From Camellia lanceoleosa (Eukaryota; Streptophyta; Magnoliopsida; Ericales; Theaceae): a stretch of DNA of 64,000 bases. The notes below the pieces were generated by a model, which was not told the DNA's origin, did not search any database, and saw only the letters and a program-made list of their open reading frames with translations. Below, piece after piece: positions 12,411 to 22,597 of this stretch (its first letter is position 1; every line of letters starts with the position of its first letter). The DNA is taken from the NCBI GenBank assembly GCA_025200525.1, contig CM045768.1:50414925-50478924 (forward strand), written 5' to 3'. A program made the translations under genes and the position numbers.

Positions 12411-13170
12411 ATGCCAGGCATCGACCCCTCCTTCATAACCCACCACCTCAGTATCGAGCCTCACTTCCGACCTTACCGACAGAGGCAGCGAATTTTCCAT
12501 CCAGAACGCAACAATCTCATAGCTGCAGAGGTTGACAAACTCCTTGAGGCCCAGTTTATCCGAAACGTGGACTATCCTAAGTGGCTGTCCAACGTGGTCC
12601 TGGTCCGCAAAAACAATGGCAAGTGGCGTCTCTGCGTCGACTACTCCGATTTGAACCGAGCATGTCCCAAAGATAGCTACCCTCTTCCCCGCATTGATCT
12701 CCTGGTCGATGCCACGGCCGGTCATCAAATGCTCAGCTTCATGGATGCTTTTTCAGGGTACAACCAGATCATGATGCACTCGTCCGACCAGGAACACACA
12801 TCTTTTATCACCGATCGGGGCACCTACCATTACCGTGTCATGCCGTTCGGACTAAAGAACGCAGGGGCCACCTACCAACGTTTGGTCAACACAGTCTTCC
12901 ACCATCAGATCGGACGGAACATGGAAGTGTATGTGGATGACATGCTGGTTAAGAGCAAACTCTCCGTGACCACCTCACCGACTGCGAGACTTTAGCCACA
13001 CTACGCAAATACCAGATGAAACACAACCCAGAAAAGTGCGCCTTTGGCGTAGGATCTGGCAAGTTCCTGGGTTTCATGGTTAGCCAGCGCGGCATCGAGG
13101 CCAACCCTGAGAAGATCAAGGCCTTGATTGAGATGAAGTCGCCCAAAACAGTTAAAGAGGTCCAAAGGCT
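12411..13170 (+). pseudogene. Gypsy A reverse transcriptase
   Basis: Copies element RNA into DNA. The frame from MPGIDPSF (12411) is open to 12995. It contains [67 protein letters not shown] and the catalytic box YVDDMLVKSK (YVDD at 12930-12941). The last part of the domain continues in another frame ([32 protein letters not shown]) to about 13170, so a frameshift near 12965 breaks it. Motif order and the -KEVQRL- end identify Ty3/gypsy RT. This is the best preserved part of the element. Confidence 0.93.
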
Positions 13171-14376
13171 CACCGTGAGTGGCGACCCTTAACCGCTTTC
13201 ATCTCCTCTGCAGCGGATAAATGCCTACCATTCTTCAAAGTCCGGCAGACTTTTGAATGGACAACCGAATCGAAGAGGCCTTTCAGCTTGAAGCGAAGCA
13301 TGGCCAATCCTCCCTTCTCTCACAAGCAATCACCGGTGAGCCTCCCTCTGTACCTAGCTAGCAAGACGACACCGCAATCGAATACCATCGAGAGGACGGC
13401 TGATCCAACGACCGGTCTACTACATCACCGGGCTCGGGGAGCAGAGCGAACTACCCCCTATTAGAAAAGTGTCACGGCCTTGGTCATCGCCTCCAGACGA
13501 CTCGCCCTACTTCCAAGCTCATTCAATAGTGGTCCTCACCGACCAAATCTCAAGAAGGTCATGCGGCGGTTCGAGCTCAGAAGACTAATGCAATGGTCAG
13601 AGAACTAAGCGATTCGACATCTCTTATCGCCCCGGACAAAGAATCAAGGGCGCCGTGGGCCGATTTCATCTTGAATTTACCAATCCAAATTTCAACCACT
13701 AACCTCCACCCGCACCAACTCCACCAGAGCAAGATCCTCATTGTTGGATACTCAACGTTGATGGCTCGTCCGCGAGGAGGAAGCGGCCGGGCCTCATCTC
13801 ACATCCTCAAGGGGTTATTTCAAATGTGCCTCCGCCTCTTGTTTCTCGCCAAGAACAATGAGGCCGAGTCTAAGCATTGATAGCCGGACCTCATCTAGCC
13901 AAAGACATTGGTGCTAGCCACATCGAGTGTTCATGACTCGGCTTATCGTCGGCGGATCACGGGTGAATTCGATGCCAAGGATACCACAATCTGAGTTTCT
14001 GAGGACATGGCTCTCACCCTTGTTCGTCTCTTCAACACCTTCGGATCAAACACATACCTAGGGCGGAGAACTCCAAAGCAGATGAGATGGCTCAGCTCTC
14101 CTCCGCCCACCTATCCGTCCTCAGCCATGGATATCGCCTCGAATACTGACTCGGCCGACCATCTCGGTAGGCACGCAGAAGCGCAATTCCTTCAGACGGA
14201 ACCCATCCCTTGGGCACCTGACATCCTCCTCGTCTTGACTGCGGGAGAACAACCAGATGGCCAACAGCATGCTGCCAAGGTCAGAGCTCGGTCGGCTAAC
14301 TACATTCTGGTTGACGGTGTCCTTACAAACGCGGCTTCTCACGGTAGTACTGCGATGTCTCAACCCGCCTAAGCAA
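13171..14376 (+). pseudogene. Gypsy A RNase H and second (archaeal-type) RNase H, heavily decayed
   Basis: Fragments in changing frames match the RT-linked RNase H: LNRFISSAADKCLPFF and FEWTTES (about 13190-13270), RPVYYITGL (about 13410-13440), and RFDISYRPGQRIKGAV (about 13605-13655). From about 13730 there are remnants of a second RNase H of the type found in Tat elements: NVDGSSAR (about 13750) and GAGLIL, then GPHLAKDIGA (about 13880-13910). Single-base losses occur every few tens of bases, far more often than in the neighbouring RT. Assignment of the second domain leans on position and on the clear counterpart in gypsy B. Confidence 0.65.
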
Positions 14377-15391
14377 CCTATGTGATGCAAGAAATCCATG
14401 AAGGAATATGTGGCAACCATTCAGGTGGCAGATCTCTCGCACACAAAGTACTCCGTACGGGATACTTCTGGCCGACCCTCAACAAGGATGCCTCGACCCG
14501 TCTTTGAAATCGACAAATGCGGTAACCGCCAACATTCCCCATGCTCCTCCCACCGGTGATCTCCTCTGCGGCCCTTACCCGCTTAGCCAAATGGGGTATC
14601 GACACAGTTGGTCCACTTCCCCGGCGAGGCCAAACCAAGTTCGCGATTGTTGCCATTGATTACTTCACCAAGTGGGTCGGCAGAACCTCTCGCCACAATC
14701 CGAGCGGAACACCACCAAGTTTATCCGCAATCGATTGTATCGAGTTCGGCATCCTCGGGCCATCGTCTCCGACAACGGCAAGCGGTTCGACAATGCTGAA
14801 TCTGGGAAATTTTGTGCAGATCTCCAAATTCAACCATGCTTCTCTTCCCCGGTCACCCCAAGCCAATGGCCAAGTTGAGGTCACCAATCGCTCTCTCCCG
14901 AAGATCATCAAAACTAAGCTCGAAGTCGCTAAAGGCCTCGGGTGAGGAATCGCCACCGTGCTCTGGGCCTCGAACCCTTTGCCGGGACTCCTCTGAAACC
15001 CCTTTTCGCCTAACATCTGTGTTGGCGGTCATTCTGTAGAAGTCGGCTGCCCACCCAGGTCCTACATCCAGATCTCGCCTCAACCGAAGAACTTCGTCGA
15101 GCGGACTGGATCTCATTGAGAGCTCGAGAGAACTGGCCGTTAGATTGGCCTCGTGCAGTGAAAATGAGAGCACACTACAACCGCAGAGTCCGATCGGGAG
15201 TTCTCCATTGGCGACCTTGTCTTGAGAAGCAACTCTTGCCACAAAGAATCCAACCGAGGGCAAATTGGCGCCAAATGGGAGGGGCCTTCGTGGTGAAGGC
15301 AGGCCACGACCAGCACATATCGACTTCAAGACATGGATGGCGAGACCTTCCCATCCACGAACGCCGAGCATCCAAGCGTTACTATCAATGA
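14377..15391 (+). pseudogene. Gypsy A integrase
   Basis: Inserts element cDNA into the host genome. The zinc-binding N-terminus reads [20 protein letters not shown] and [13 protein letters not shown] (14390-14490). The core reads WGIDTVGPLPRRGQTKFAIV (from about 14592), IDYFTKW, VSDNGKRFDNAE (about 14767-14802) and PQANGQVEVTNRSL (about 14857-14898). D-D-E residues are therefore still visible, but spread over two or three frames. The C-terminal tail ends in a YYQ-stop at 15391, as is common for this lineage. Frameshifts near 14500, 14690 and 14810 make it non-functional. Confidence 0.85.
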
Positions 15392-15529
15392 ATCCTTACT
15401 TTTGTGTTGTCGAAATTGTTGTACTTTCCTTTTTCAATACATAATACAAATGACGACCGGAGTTCCCACTTTACGTAATTCAAGCTGTGCGAATGTAGCT
15501 TCCATGCAACTTTTCTTTGCAAGACTGCT

Positions 15530-16190
15530 TTTCCAAAGCCTCGGCGACCGAGCCCTCAAAGCCTCGGTCAGGCACGAGCACCTTCAAAAGCCTCGGCAGA
15601 CCGAGCACTCAAAGCCTCGGTCCGACACAGGCACCTTCAAAAGCCTCGGCGGCCAGAGCACTCAAAGCCTCCGATCTGAGGCTCCTTCAAAGCCTCGGCA
15701 GACCGAGCACTCAAAGCCTCGGCCGGACTGAGCACCTTCAAAGCCTCGGCGGCCAGGCACTCAAAGCCTCGGTCAGGACTGAGGCACCTTCAAAAGCCTC
15801 GGCCAGACCGAGGCGCTCAAAGCCTCAGTCAGACTGAGCACCTTCAAAGCCTCGGCCAGACCGAGCACTCAAAGCCTCGGTCAGGCTGAGGCTCCTTCAA
15901 AAGCCTCGGCAGACCAGGCACTCAAAGCCTCGGCCAGGACTGAGGCACCTTCAAAGCCTCGGCAGACCAGGCACTCAAAGCCTCGGTCGGGACTGAGCAC
16001 CCTCAAAGCCTCGGCCAGGGCCAGGGCACTCAAAGCCTCAGTCCGACCTGAGCACTTTCAAAAGCCTCAGCCAGACCTGAGCACTTCCCAAAGCCTCAGT
16101 CCGACCTGAGCCCCATCAACAGCCTCGGCCAGACCGAGCGCTCAAAGCCTCTGCCAAACCTGAGCATTTTCACAAGCCCCAGTAAGACCT
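15530..16190. repeat. Gypsy A minisatellite of CAAAGCCTCGG units
   Basis: More than twenty imperfect copies of a roughly 25-bp module, AAAGCCTCGGYCAGACCGAG followed by CACYTTC or CACT, alternate to give a higher period of about 50 bp. CCTCGGYC and GACCGAGG are nearly complementary, so the modules can fold on themselves. The block sits between the end of pol and the end of the convergent antisense gene. No protein is supported. Confidence 0.93.
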
Positions 16191-16219
16191 ATGAGTGAAG
16201 GCTCATCAAACAAAACACT

Positions 16220-16560
16220 CAGCCATGGCCTGACACTTAATCACAATTTCAACATACTTTGACACTTAGTCATATTTTAAAGATGTCTGCCCATATTTCA
16301 CTTGCAAATCACATGTTCAGCATTGCATTTCAACCTACTTTTTCAAGGCAATTTGACACTTAGTCATATTTTAAAGAAATTTACCCATATTTCACTTGTA
16401 AATCACATGTTCAACATTACGTTTCAGCCTATCTTTTCAAGATCATTTGCCCTTTAGTCATATTTTAAAGATGCCCTCCTAGTCTACCTTTTCAAAATCA
16501 TTTGCCACTTAGTCATGTTTTAAAGATCCCCTCCCACACTTCAAGCCTACTTTTTCAAAA
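16220..16560. repeat. Gypsy A second tandem repeat, about 105 bp per unit
   Basis: Four successive modules begin with TTTGACACTTAGTCATATTTTA or a close variant, at about 16256, 16349, 16447 and 16499. The first two full units include CCCATATTTCACTTG and AAATCACATGTTC; later ones are shortened. It lies downstream of the CCTCGG minisatellite, still in the gap between pol and the antisense gene. Confidence 0.8.
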
Positions 16561-16808
16561 TTCACCCTTCTCTACCAACTGGCACAAGCGTTCACTGGAG
16601 ACATCAGTACACAAGCAAAACAAATCAAGACCAGACCAACACAAGGAGAGGTATACTATAATCAGCAACTAGAACCATAAGTGCCATTTTATTTACTCAA
16701 AAATGTGTGTACAAACTACTTACATTCCTTTCACAAAAAAAAAAAAAAAAAAAAAAACAACAACAACGGACAATAACCCAAAACTCCTAAGTCTACTTCT
16801 CATACAGA
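16561..16808. other. Gypsy A spacer before the antisense gene stop
   Basis: No gene seen. Contains a poly-A tract near 16734-16757 running into CAACAACAACAA. Confidence 0.5.
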
Positions 16809-19217
16809 TCACCCCTCCTCCTCACTTGAAATGAGGTCAGCTTCTTCAACCCCCTCGTCCAGTGGGGTCTGGGCTACGTCATCTTCTCCAACCACCACAC
16901 TACTCAGGTCTAAGTCTGGAAACAGCTCCTCAGCCTTGCGCTTGAACATCCTCCAGCCACTGTCCCAGTACTCAGCCATTTCGTGCTTGTAGTAGTCAGA
17001 TTCTTTGAAGCGCTAATGATTTGACTCTGTCCTCACCCCAAAGACTACCCCGATGACCCAGCACCCCCAGACCCCACCTCAGCCAAGCTTGCAGCAACTG
17101 CGGCATCAATCGCCATCTGACACTCAGAGACCCTTGAATTGATCCTGTTGCAACACAAAAAGGTCGGTAGGCCGCCCTTCGAGGTTGCTTCGCCTTCTCC
17201 TCGTTCGGCTCCTTTTGCGGGGCCTCCTTGTCATTGCGGCTTTGGCTCTCGGCCTCGGCTCCTTTCTCCAAACCTCCCCCTCCGCCGCCACCTTTCCCCT
17301 CTCTTCTTCAAATTGTTTCAGCAGGCTCTCCCTCTGCTCCAGCACCCTAGCACGCTCATCCTCCACCTCCTTCTGCAGAGCCTCAGCCTTCCGCCTCATC
17401 CTTCACACGACGAGCTTTTCATTATCACTCATGGCCTCCTCATGCCCTCGAATTCAAGACCTGTGCGCTCTTTGGGCCTCCTCCACCTTCTTTCGCTCTC
17501 CAGCAAGTTGGAATTCCAGCGACACCACCCGGCGGCGTGTGTCTTCTAGATCCACTTTGTTGTTTTATTTCGGCAGGAAGTTTTCCACTCTGCATTTTCC
17601 TTCTTCAACTTAGCCAGCTCTGCCTTGGTCTGATCGGTCTTCACCTTAGCAGCACCAGCCTTCCTCAGCAGAGCCCCTGCTAGGGTAGTTACCTCCATTT
17701 GGGCGGAGCATAACCCCCTGAACAGGTCGGCCTCGTTGAACCCAGAGGCTGAGCGCAGAGCCGTTTCGTCCACAATCTTGACCAAGCCGTCTGCCACCGC
17801 CTTAGCTGGGCCTCCATCCCCCTCCAATCTCCCAGCCACAGCCCGCGCGTGGTAGATTGTGGCACCCAGACTAACTCCCCCTTCCTGGGGCGCAGGACCC
17901 CCCTGGGGTCGCTCCTCCATCCTTTGTTCAGGACCCCCCTGGGGTCGCTCCTCCTCCCTTTGTTCAGGACCCCCCTGGGGTCGCTCCTCCTCCCTTTGCT
18001 CAGGATCCCTGCTCCCCACCCCTATGCTGATCGCAGCCCTCATTGGCACAACGTCTCTAACTTGTGAAGACACATCCACCACCTCTGAGACGATCACCCC
18101 TTCGGCAGTCTCCTCTGCAACCAAGGCCTCCTTCATCTTCTTAGGCCTAGACTCCTCTGCAGCCCCCTCCGCGGCACCCCTTTTCTTCTTCCTCTTCAGA
18201 CCCTCTCCCCCCTTCCTGGCCTTCTCCTTCACAGGATCCACAGGGAGCTTCCGCGGCTCAAATGTGCTAAGATCCTTCCCTCCCAGGGGCTTGGGACGAG
18301 GTCGAATCCTCTCCCTCGCAAGCGGTTGAGGCGGTCGGTCAGCTCGGCCCTCTGTCAACCTCTGAGCCCTCAGTAGCATAGCCTGATCCTCCTCCTCCTG
18401 TGCCTTTCTCTTGGCCTCCAACTCCGCTCGGTCGAGATCCCCCCCGACCGGTTGTGGTCCCAACCCCGCCTCAAACAGGGCAGATGGCTGCACCAGCTCG
18501 TCCCACCTAACTTTTTCCCTCTCCCTCCACTCCTTCACCTTTCTTACCCTCTCCTCCATCACCGCACTCCCCTTTGACTCCCCAAACTTGGGCGGCACCT
18601 TCCACGTCTTGCGTGCCCCAGCCCCTCCAGAGTTGGAAACATAGAACCACCTATGCCTCCAACCTTTAATCGAGGTTGGCAACCCTGCCACCAAGCCCTT
18701 CCCTGCCACGGCCTGCAGGGTTACCCAAGTCTCCTGCTGCCCTGACGCTTTGTAGCAGCAAAAGAATTCGTCCGCTGTCATGGCCTCCCCCTCCATTGCC
18801 TTCGGCCAGGCGCTTGCACACGACAACAAAATCTTCCATGAATTGGGCATCAGCTGTCCTGGTGCCATGTCCAAACGGTTGAGCACATCCACCACAATCA
18901 TGGCGGTAATCACCCTTCGCCAGCCTCGTAGAGGGAGAACTCCCCTGGCCTCACGTCCGATGGCCGGTCTGTGGACTTCGGCACCACCAACCTCACTTCC
19001 GCCGGAATCTGGTACCTTTCGCGGATAGCCTCCAACTCCGCCGCCGTTACCACGGACCTATCAGCCCTCGAATGCCAGTGATCTGGTTCCACCTGGCTGG
19101 CTGGCTCCGGCACCGATGGCACCTCCACCCTTACTGATCTATCTTCGCGGCCTTTCCACAAAGATCGTCCTCTCCTAGCGGATCCATCCTCACATTCCCA
19201 GTCCCTTCCTGCGCCAT
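16809..19217 (-). pseudogene. Gypsy A antisense gene (PF04195-like, 'putative gypsy type transposon')
   Basis: Coded on the strand opposite to gag-pol. A start at 19217 (MAQEGTGNVRMDPLGEDD) gives a sensible N-terminus but needs a frame change near 19150. The following frame has ELEAIRERYQIPAEVRLVVP and RPSDVRPGEFSLYEAG. After a stop at about 18910 comes the long open stretch 18913-17546, with VDVLNRLDMAPGQLMPNSWK, a W-rich region (ETWVTLQ, GWRHRWFYV), then a charged region containing three repeats of GPEQREEERPQG, and ALRSASGFNEADLFRGLCSA. A coiled-coil follows (17399-17124), and the gene ends with RFKESDYYKHEMAEYWDSGW and an acidic tail at TGA 16811-16809. The motif order (IP-x-x-v-L, GQL-PNSW, coiled-coil, YW-x-x-GW) matches plant antisense ORFs of Tat elements. 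Function is unknown. Confidence 0.8.
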
Positions 19218-19614
19218 TGCTAAACTGTATTTGCGAATAGCTTCGGATGCAGGTTCCAGCAAATCGCAGAAGTGTTTTAATGGGGTATCGTGAGCAACAA
19301 AGGAATTGATACTTTGGATATTTTGAGTTTTTGTAAACAAGTAGGTGAATCGTATGATACCAAAAGCCCACGGTTTGCCCGTATTCCAAGGATCCCAATT
19401 AATTTTCGCCAGTTTGAAAACTTTTCAAATCATCCGCCAAAACTGTCTCATCAATGCCCATAATAATGCCCCTGACGTTTCACTCCTGAACCAACGCTTG
19501 ACGTTCCACATCCCCCCACGTGTACGGTCCAGATGCACTGAATTCTGCCCTCACCCTGTCTTTTCCACTTCAAGTCATCACGTGACACGCCGCCTCGAGC
19601 CCTTCGCCTCCTCG

Positions 19615-19810
19615 CCACGGTCGGCCTCTCCAGCTCGGCTCCCCTCACGGTCGGCTTCTCCAGCTCGGTCACCCTCACGGTCGGCCCCCTCCCGCTCGGC
19701 CACTCTCACGATCGGCCTCACTCGCTCGGTCACCCTCCCACTCGGCTACCCTCACTGCCAGCCTCTCCAGTTCGACCACCCTCACGGTCGGCTCGGCCAC
19801 CGGCACGGTC
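19615..19810. repeat. Gypsy A tandem TCGGC repeats upstream of the antisense gene
   Basis: About six imperfect 30-bp units of the form CACGGTCGGCYTCTCCAGCT followed by CGGYCACCCT. Short GGTCGGC/CTCGGC elements make it strongly GC-rich. By position it lies between the antisense gene start and the right LTR, where an antisense promoter would be expected. Confidence 0.85.
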
Positions 19811-19861
19811 CGATTTACCCTCCTTACTGGTATTATTCCCTTCGTTGGGCTAAAGCTGCAC

Positions 19862-19879
19862 TCGGGAATGGGGGACTAC
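19862..19879 (+). promoter_or_regulatory. Gypsy A polypurine tract
   Basis: CGGGAATGGGGGACTAC directly precedes the right LTR. A purine-rich run at this position primes plus-strand DNA synthesis in LTR retrotransposons. Confidence 0.7.
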
Positions 19880-20433
19880 TGACAGGGATAGGCCCATAGA
19901 ACCCACAGCCCACCATTCAAACCCCATTATACAACCCGGTTAACCAAACCCAACACAGCTGGAGTCCAACTGGACAGGAAAGGCCAATGATGCTCGGACA
20001 AGTGGCAGGCGCAGAGCAGACCACGTCAGCAGACAAAGATCTGCAAAGTTATTGCCACAGCACATCACCATTAATGCAACCCATCACCGCATTTATTGCG
20101 ACAACACCTCTCAGCCGGAATGACACCCCCTTGCCCTGAACAAGGCCAACCACGCCTCAAGCTTTGGCGGGACGATCGAACGACGAGACAAATAAATGAT
20201 TACGGTTGGATATAAGCCAAACTCGAAGAGAGGAGGAAAGTTAAGTTTTTCTATCTCCTATCTTTCTCTCTCTACATTTCTTCTGTATTATCACCTTCTC
20301 TAATCCCTACACCGGAGGGTTCGCCGGGGGACTACCCCGTTCCCCGATTGAACTTGTTTGCAGGTTATCCAGTGGATCTCATTGAGGAGCTTGGATCGGT
20401 CCAACCCATCCACGAGGACTCACTGAATTATCA
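19880..20433 (+). repeat. Gypsy A right LTR
   Basis: Starts TGACAGGGATAGG and ends GAATTATCA, followed by the TSD TATAT. Its first 234 bp equal the left LTR exactly, and differences are concentrated in a few GC-rich patches. It keeps the TG...CA ends that the left copy has partly lost. Confidence 0.95.
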
Positions 20434-20739
20434 TATATTTTTCATACATATTTTTCATATATAATTAAACTTTTTGGACAGCATACATACATATATATGA
20501 AAAAAAATTTATATTCAATCTGCCATTTTTTTTTTTTTGAACAGCTAATACATACATATATATATATATATATATACAGAGAGAGAGAGAGAGAGCATAT
20601 CAGCTTGTCACCGCTAACCGCTTCAGCTGGTTACCACCGCTTAGCCCTTTCGCTCGTCATTTGGTTTGGGGATTTAGGGATTTCGTGCTTCAAAACAATT
20701 TTAGGGATTTGGAGATCGAACTGAACGACAAGATGAAAG
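20434..20739. other. CACTA leader continued, with AT and GA microsatellites
   Basis: Begins with the TSD of gypsy A and resumes the TACATATTTTTCATA-rich leader seen left of 9454. An (AT)n run (about 20554-20576) passes into a (GA)n run (about 20577-20595). No gene is seen. Confidence 0.75.
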
Positions 20740-21107
20740 GGAAGAGGGGGAAACTTGGTTTTTACTTTTTGCGACGGGAAGGTTTACACCGTCGCAAATG
20801 GTACAAATTTATCCATAAACGACGCCGTTTTATTAAACCTCTTTTCGCAATGGACAAAACGCCGTCGCAAATGGTCGAGTATTTGTGACAGCAAGCTTTT
20901 GCCGTCTCAAACGTGAATTTTTTCCCGACGGTTCAACATGCCATCGCTAATAGTTCCTCATTTTAATACCGGTATGCTTGTATTAAACGCCGTTAAAAAG
21001 CTCTTTTTTGCGACGGTTAATTTTGCCGTCGCAAAAAACCATTTTTGGTGACGGGGATCGCGCCGTCGCTAATAGTTCCGTGTTTTTTGCCCTCTTTTCT
21101 TGTAGTG
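20740..21107 (-). mobile_element. CACTA 5' terminus and subterminal repeats
   Basis: The terminus reads CACTACAAGAAAA on the minus strand (21107-21095). Inside it lie many direct and inverted copies of GCGACGG or CCGTCGC, for example at about 20772, 20790, 20868, 20933, 21010, 21026 and 21063, often joined to CAAATGG or CTAATAGTTCC. One pair forms a perfect hairpin: TTTTTTGCGACGG at 21004-21016 and its complement at 21026-21038. In CACTA elements such motifs are the transposase binding sites. Right flank: GTA at 21108-21110 is the expected 3-bp target. Confidence 0.9.
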
Positions 21108-21522
21108 GTAGATTAGTGATAGCTTTTTTCCAACTCCCATTTCTCTTCTTTCGTCGATGGGTGCATTTTTTTAAATTTTTTGTTCTTGTTTAAGTTCTTG
21201 TAATTAGTAGCAAGTGACAATTTATTTAAATTAATACATATTCTTTTCTCCTCAAAACCTTCTTTACTTAATTACTTTCAGAAAAGTCCTTAATCTATTT
21301 AAGGCATAGAACTTAACCATAAAGTTTAATATTTTTTGTTTAATTAAATTTATTTAACTCTATTGATCGAATAATTGTCAATTGAGCTTAAACCGAATTT
21401 TTACCAACACAAAATTTAACAAAATTCTTTCCTTCTATCTTTCATGATGAGGCTTATAAATAATAATGATGAGCATTGAATTTAAGAAGTTCATCACGTT
21501 GAATTATAATTACAAAATTATT

Positions 21523-21965
21523 AGAATGATATTATATATATTAATTAATGTATTAATTAACATATTAACAGATGATGTAATACAATTTTAGAAATTTTGA
21601 CTATTCATAATTCATATAATAAGTAGGATTAATAAAAATATTATAACACTAATTAGTATATGGGTCCTGTTATGGTGTGCAACCCCTTAAGGTTGCACAC
21701 CATATGCAACCAACATAAAAGGTGCAAGTGGAAGGTATAAACATAAAATAGGATAGCAACACAAAAGGTGTAAGTGTAAGGTGTAAGTTGCACACTTAAA
21801 AAAAATTCTTAGTATACTAATTGATACGTCCTGTTATGGTGTGCAACCCTTTAAGGTTGCACACCATATGCAACCAACACAAAAGGCATAAGTGAAAAGT
21901 ATAAACATGAAACAGAACAGCAAACACAAAAGGCATAAGTGTAAGGTATAAGTTGCACGTCCATG
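21523..21965. mobile_element. 443-bp insertion in repeat copy A, with duplicated hairpins
   Basis: Copies B and C lack this block. It is flanked by the direct repeat AAATTATT (21515-21522 and 21966-21973), an 8-bp TSD. Inside, a 166-bp unit is present twice. Each unit starts with a hairpin TATGGTGTGCAACC, 6-nt loop, GGTTGCACACCATA, at about 21670 and 21836. The class is unknown; the 8-bp TSD would suit hAT, but no terminal inverted repeat was recognised. Confidence 0.65.
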
Positions 21966-22058
21966 AAATTATTCTCGAGTTCAATTTTGTCATTGAGTTC
22001 ATCACTACTCTGGTGTTCTCACAAATCGCCTTGGGGCTGGAGATCATTAAACTAAAAT

Positions 22059-22597
22059 TTGCAAAGGTAATGCTAGAGGTTATAAAAAAAATAGGGGGAT
22101 CCACCAATAATCTCAAATTAATAATTTATATATTATTTAGTTTTAAAAGTTTTTTTATAGACTGAAATGTCCCATTACAATGTTTCAAACATCAGATTAA
22201 TGTTTCAAGCATTAGATTTCAAACATAGTTTATCAGATTTCAATAATGTTTGAAATTATAGGATGAATGTTTCAAACATTAGATTTCACACATCTAATAT
22301 TCATCAAATTTCAATAAATTTTGAAATTATAGAATGAAACATCAGATTTATTTACATCATGAACATCATGATGATGTATAAATGGGACTAAATGGAGCAT
22401 AAGAAAACTTTTAGGACTAAATAGTTAACTTTTCAGAAACTAGAATTTTTGGGTAAATTTTCCAAAAAAATATTATCAAAAATTCTCTATCTTTGGATTA
22501 TATATATAATAAAATATTACACATTAATTAAAGGATAAAAAAATCTTTATAATGCATTTTATAATATTTTTTTTCATAATTCTTAATATTATTCAAT
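22059..22597. mobile_element. About 540-bp second insertion in repeat copy A
   Basis: The uninterrupted target CTAAAATTTTCAATGAAAA is seen in copy C. In copy A it is split between CTAAAATTT at about 22055 and TTTTCAATGAAAA at about 22598. The insert contains several copies of ATGTTTCAAACATYAGATT and a short CATCATGATGATG palindrome. Class unknown; limits are accurate to a few bases. Confidence 0.6.

Larger units (their letters stand above)
9454..20433 (+). mobile_element. Gypsy element A: Tat-type Ty3/gypsy retrotransposon, full length
   Basis: Two LTRs (9454-9991 and 19880-20433) bound the element, both starting TGACAGGGATAGG. It is flanked by a perfect 5-bp TSD, TATAT at 9449-9453 and 20434-20438. 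Internal order is PBS-like leader, gag, protease, reverse transcriptase, RNase H, integrase, tandem repeats, an antisense gene, a purine-rich tract, and the right LTR. The gag zinc knuckle of the form CxxHxxxGHxxxxC, the extra RNase H region and the antisense gene after pol point to the plant Tat lineage. The first 234 bp of the two LTRs are identical, suggesting a recent insertion, yet gag and pol are broken by many small indels. Confidence 0.93.
2510..21107 (-). mobile_element. CACTA (En/Spm) DNA transposon, nested by gypsy element A
   Basis: Read on the minus strand, the element begins at 21107 with CACTACAAGAAAA, the classic CACTA terminus, followed by GC-rich subterminal repeats containing GCGACGG. 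A leader follows (21094-20434, then 9453-8210 after removing the nested gypsy element), then a TNP2-type transposase (8209-4750) and a second spliced gene (4559-2815). No CACTA terminus or GCGACGG repeats are seen in 2510-2815, so the 3' end is either lost at the satellite junction or lies left of the window. The insertion point on the right is copy A of a 1.35-kb tandem repeat, which shows intact target sequence in copies B and C. Assignment is strong; the left limit given here is only a minimum. Confidence 0.8.

Noticed and set aside
17139..18329. Plus-strand frames opposite the gypsy A antisense gene
   Set aside because: Ser/Pro-rich mirror translations of a GC-rich gene; the minus strand carries the family motifs.
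20497..20724. 75-codon frame across AT and GA microsatellites
   Set aside because: The product is low complexity (IYIYIY, RERERE) and lies in the CACTA leader.
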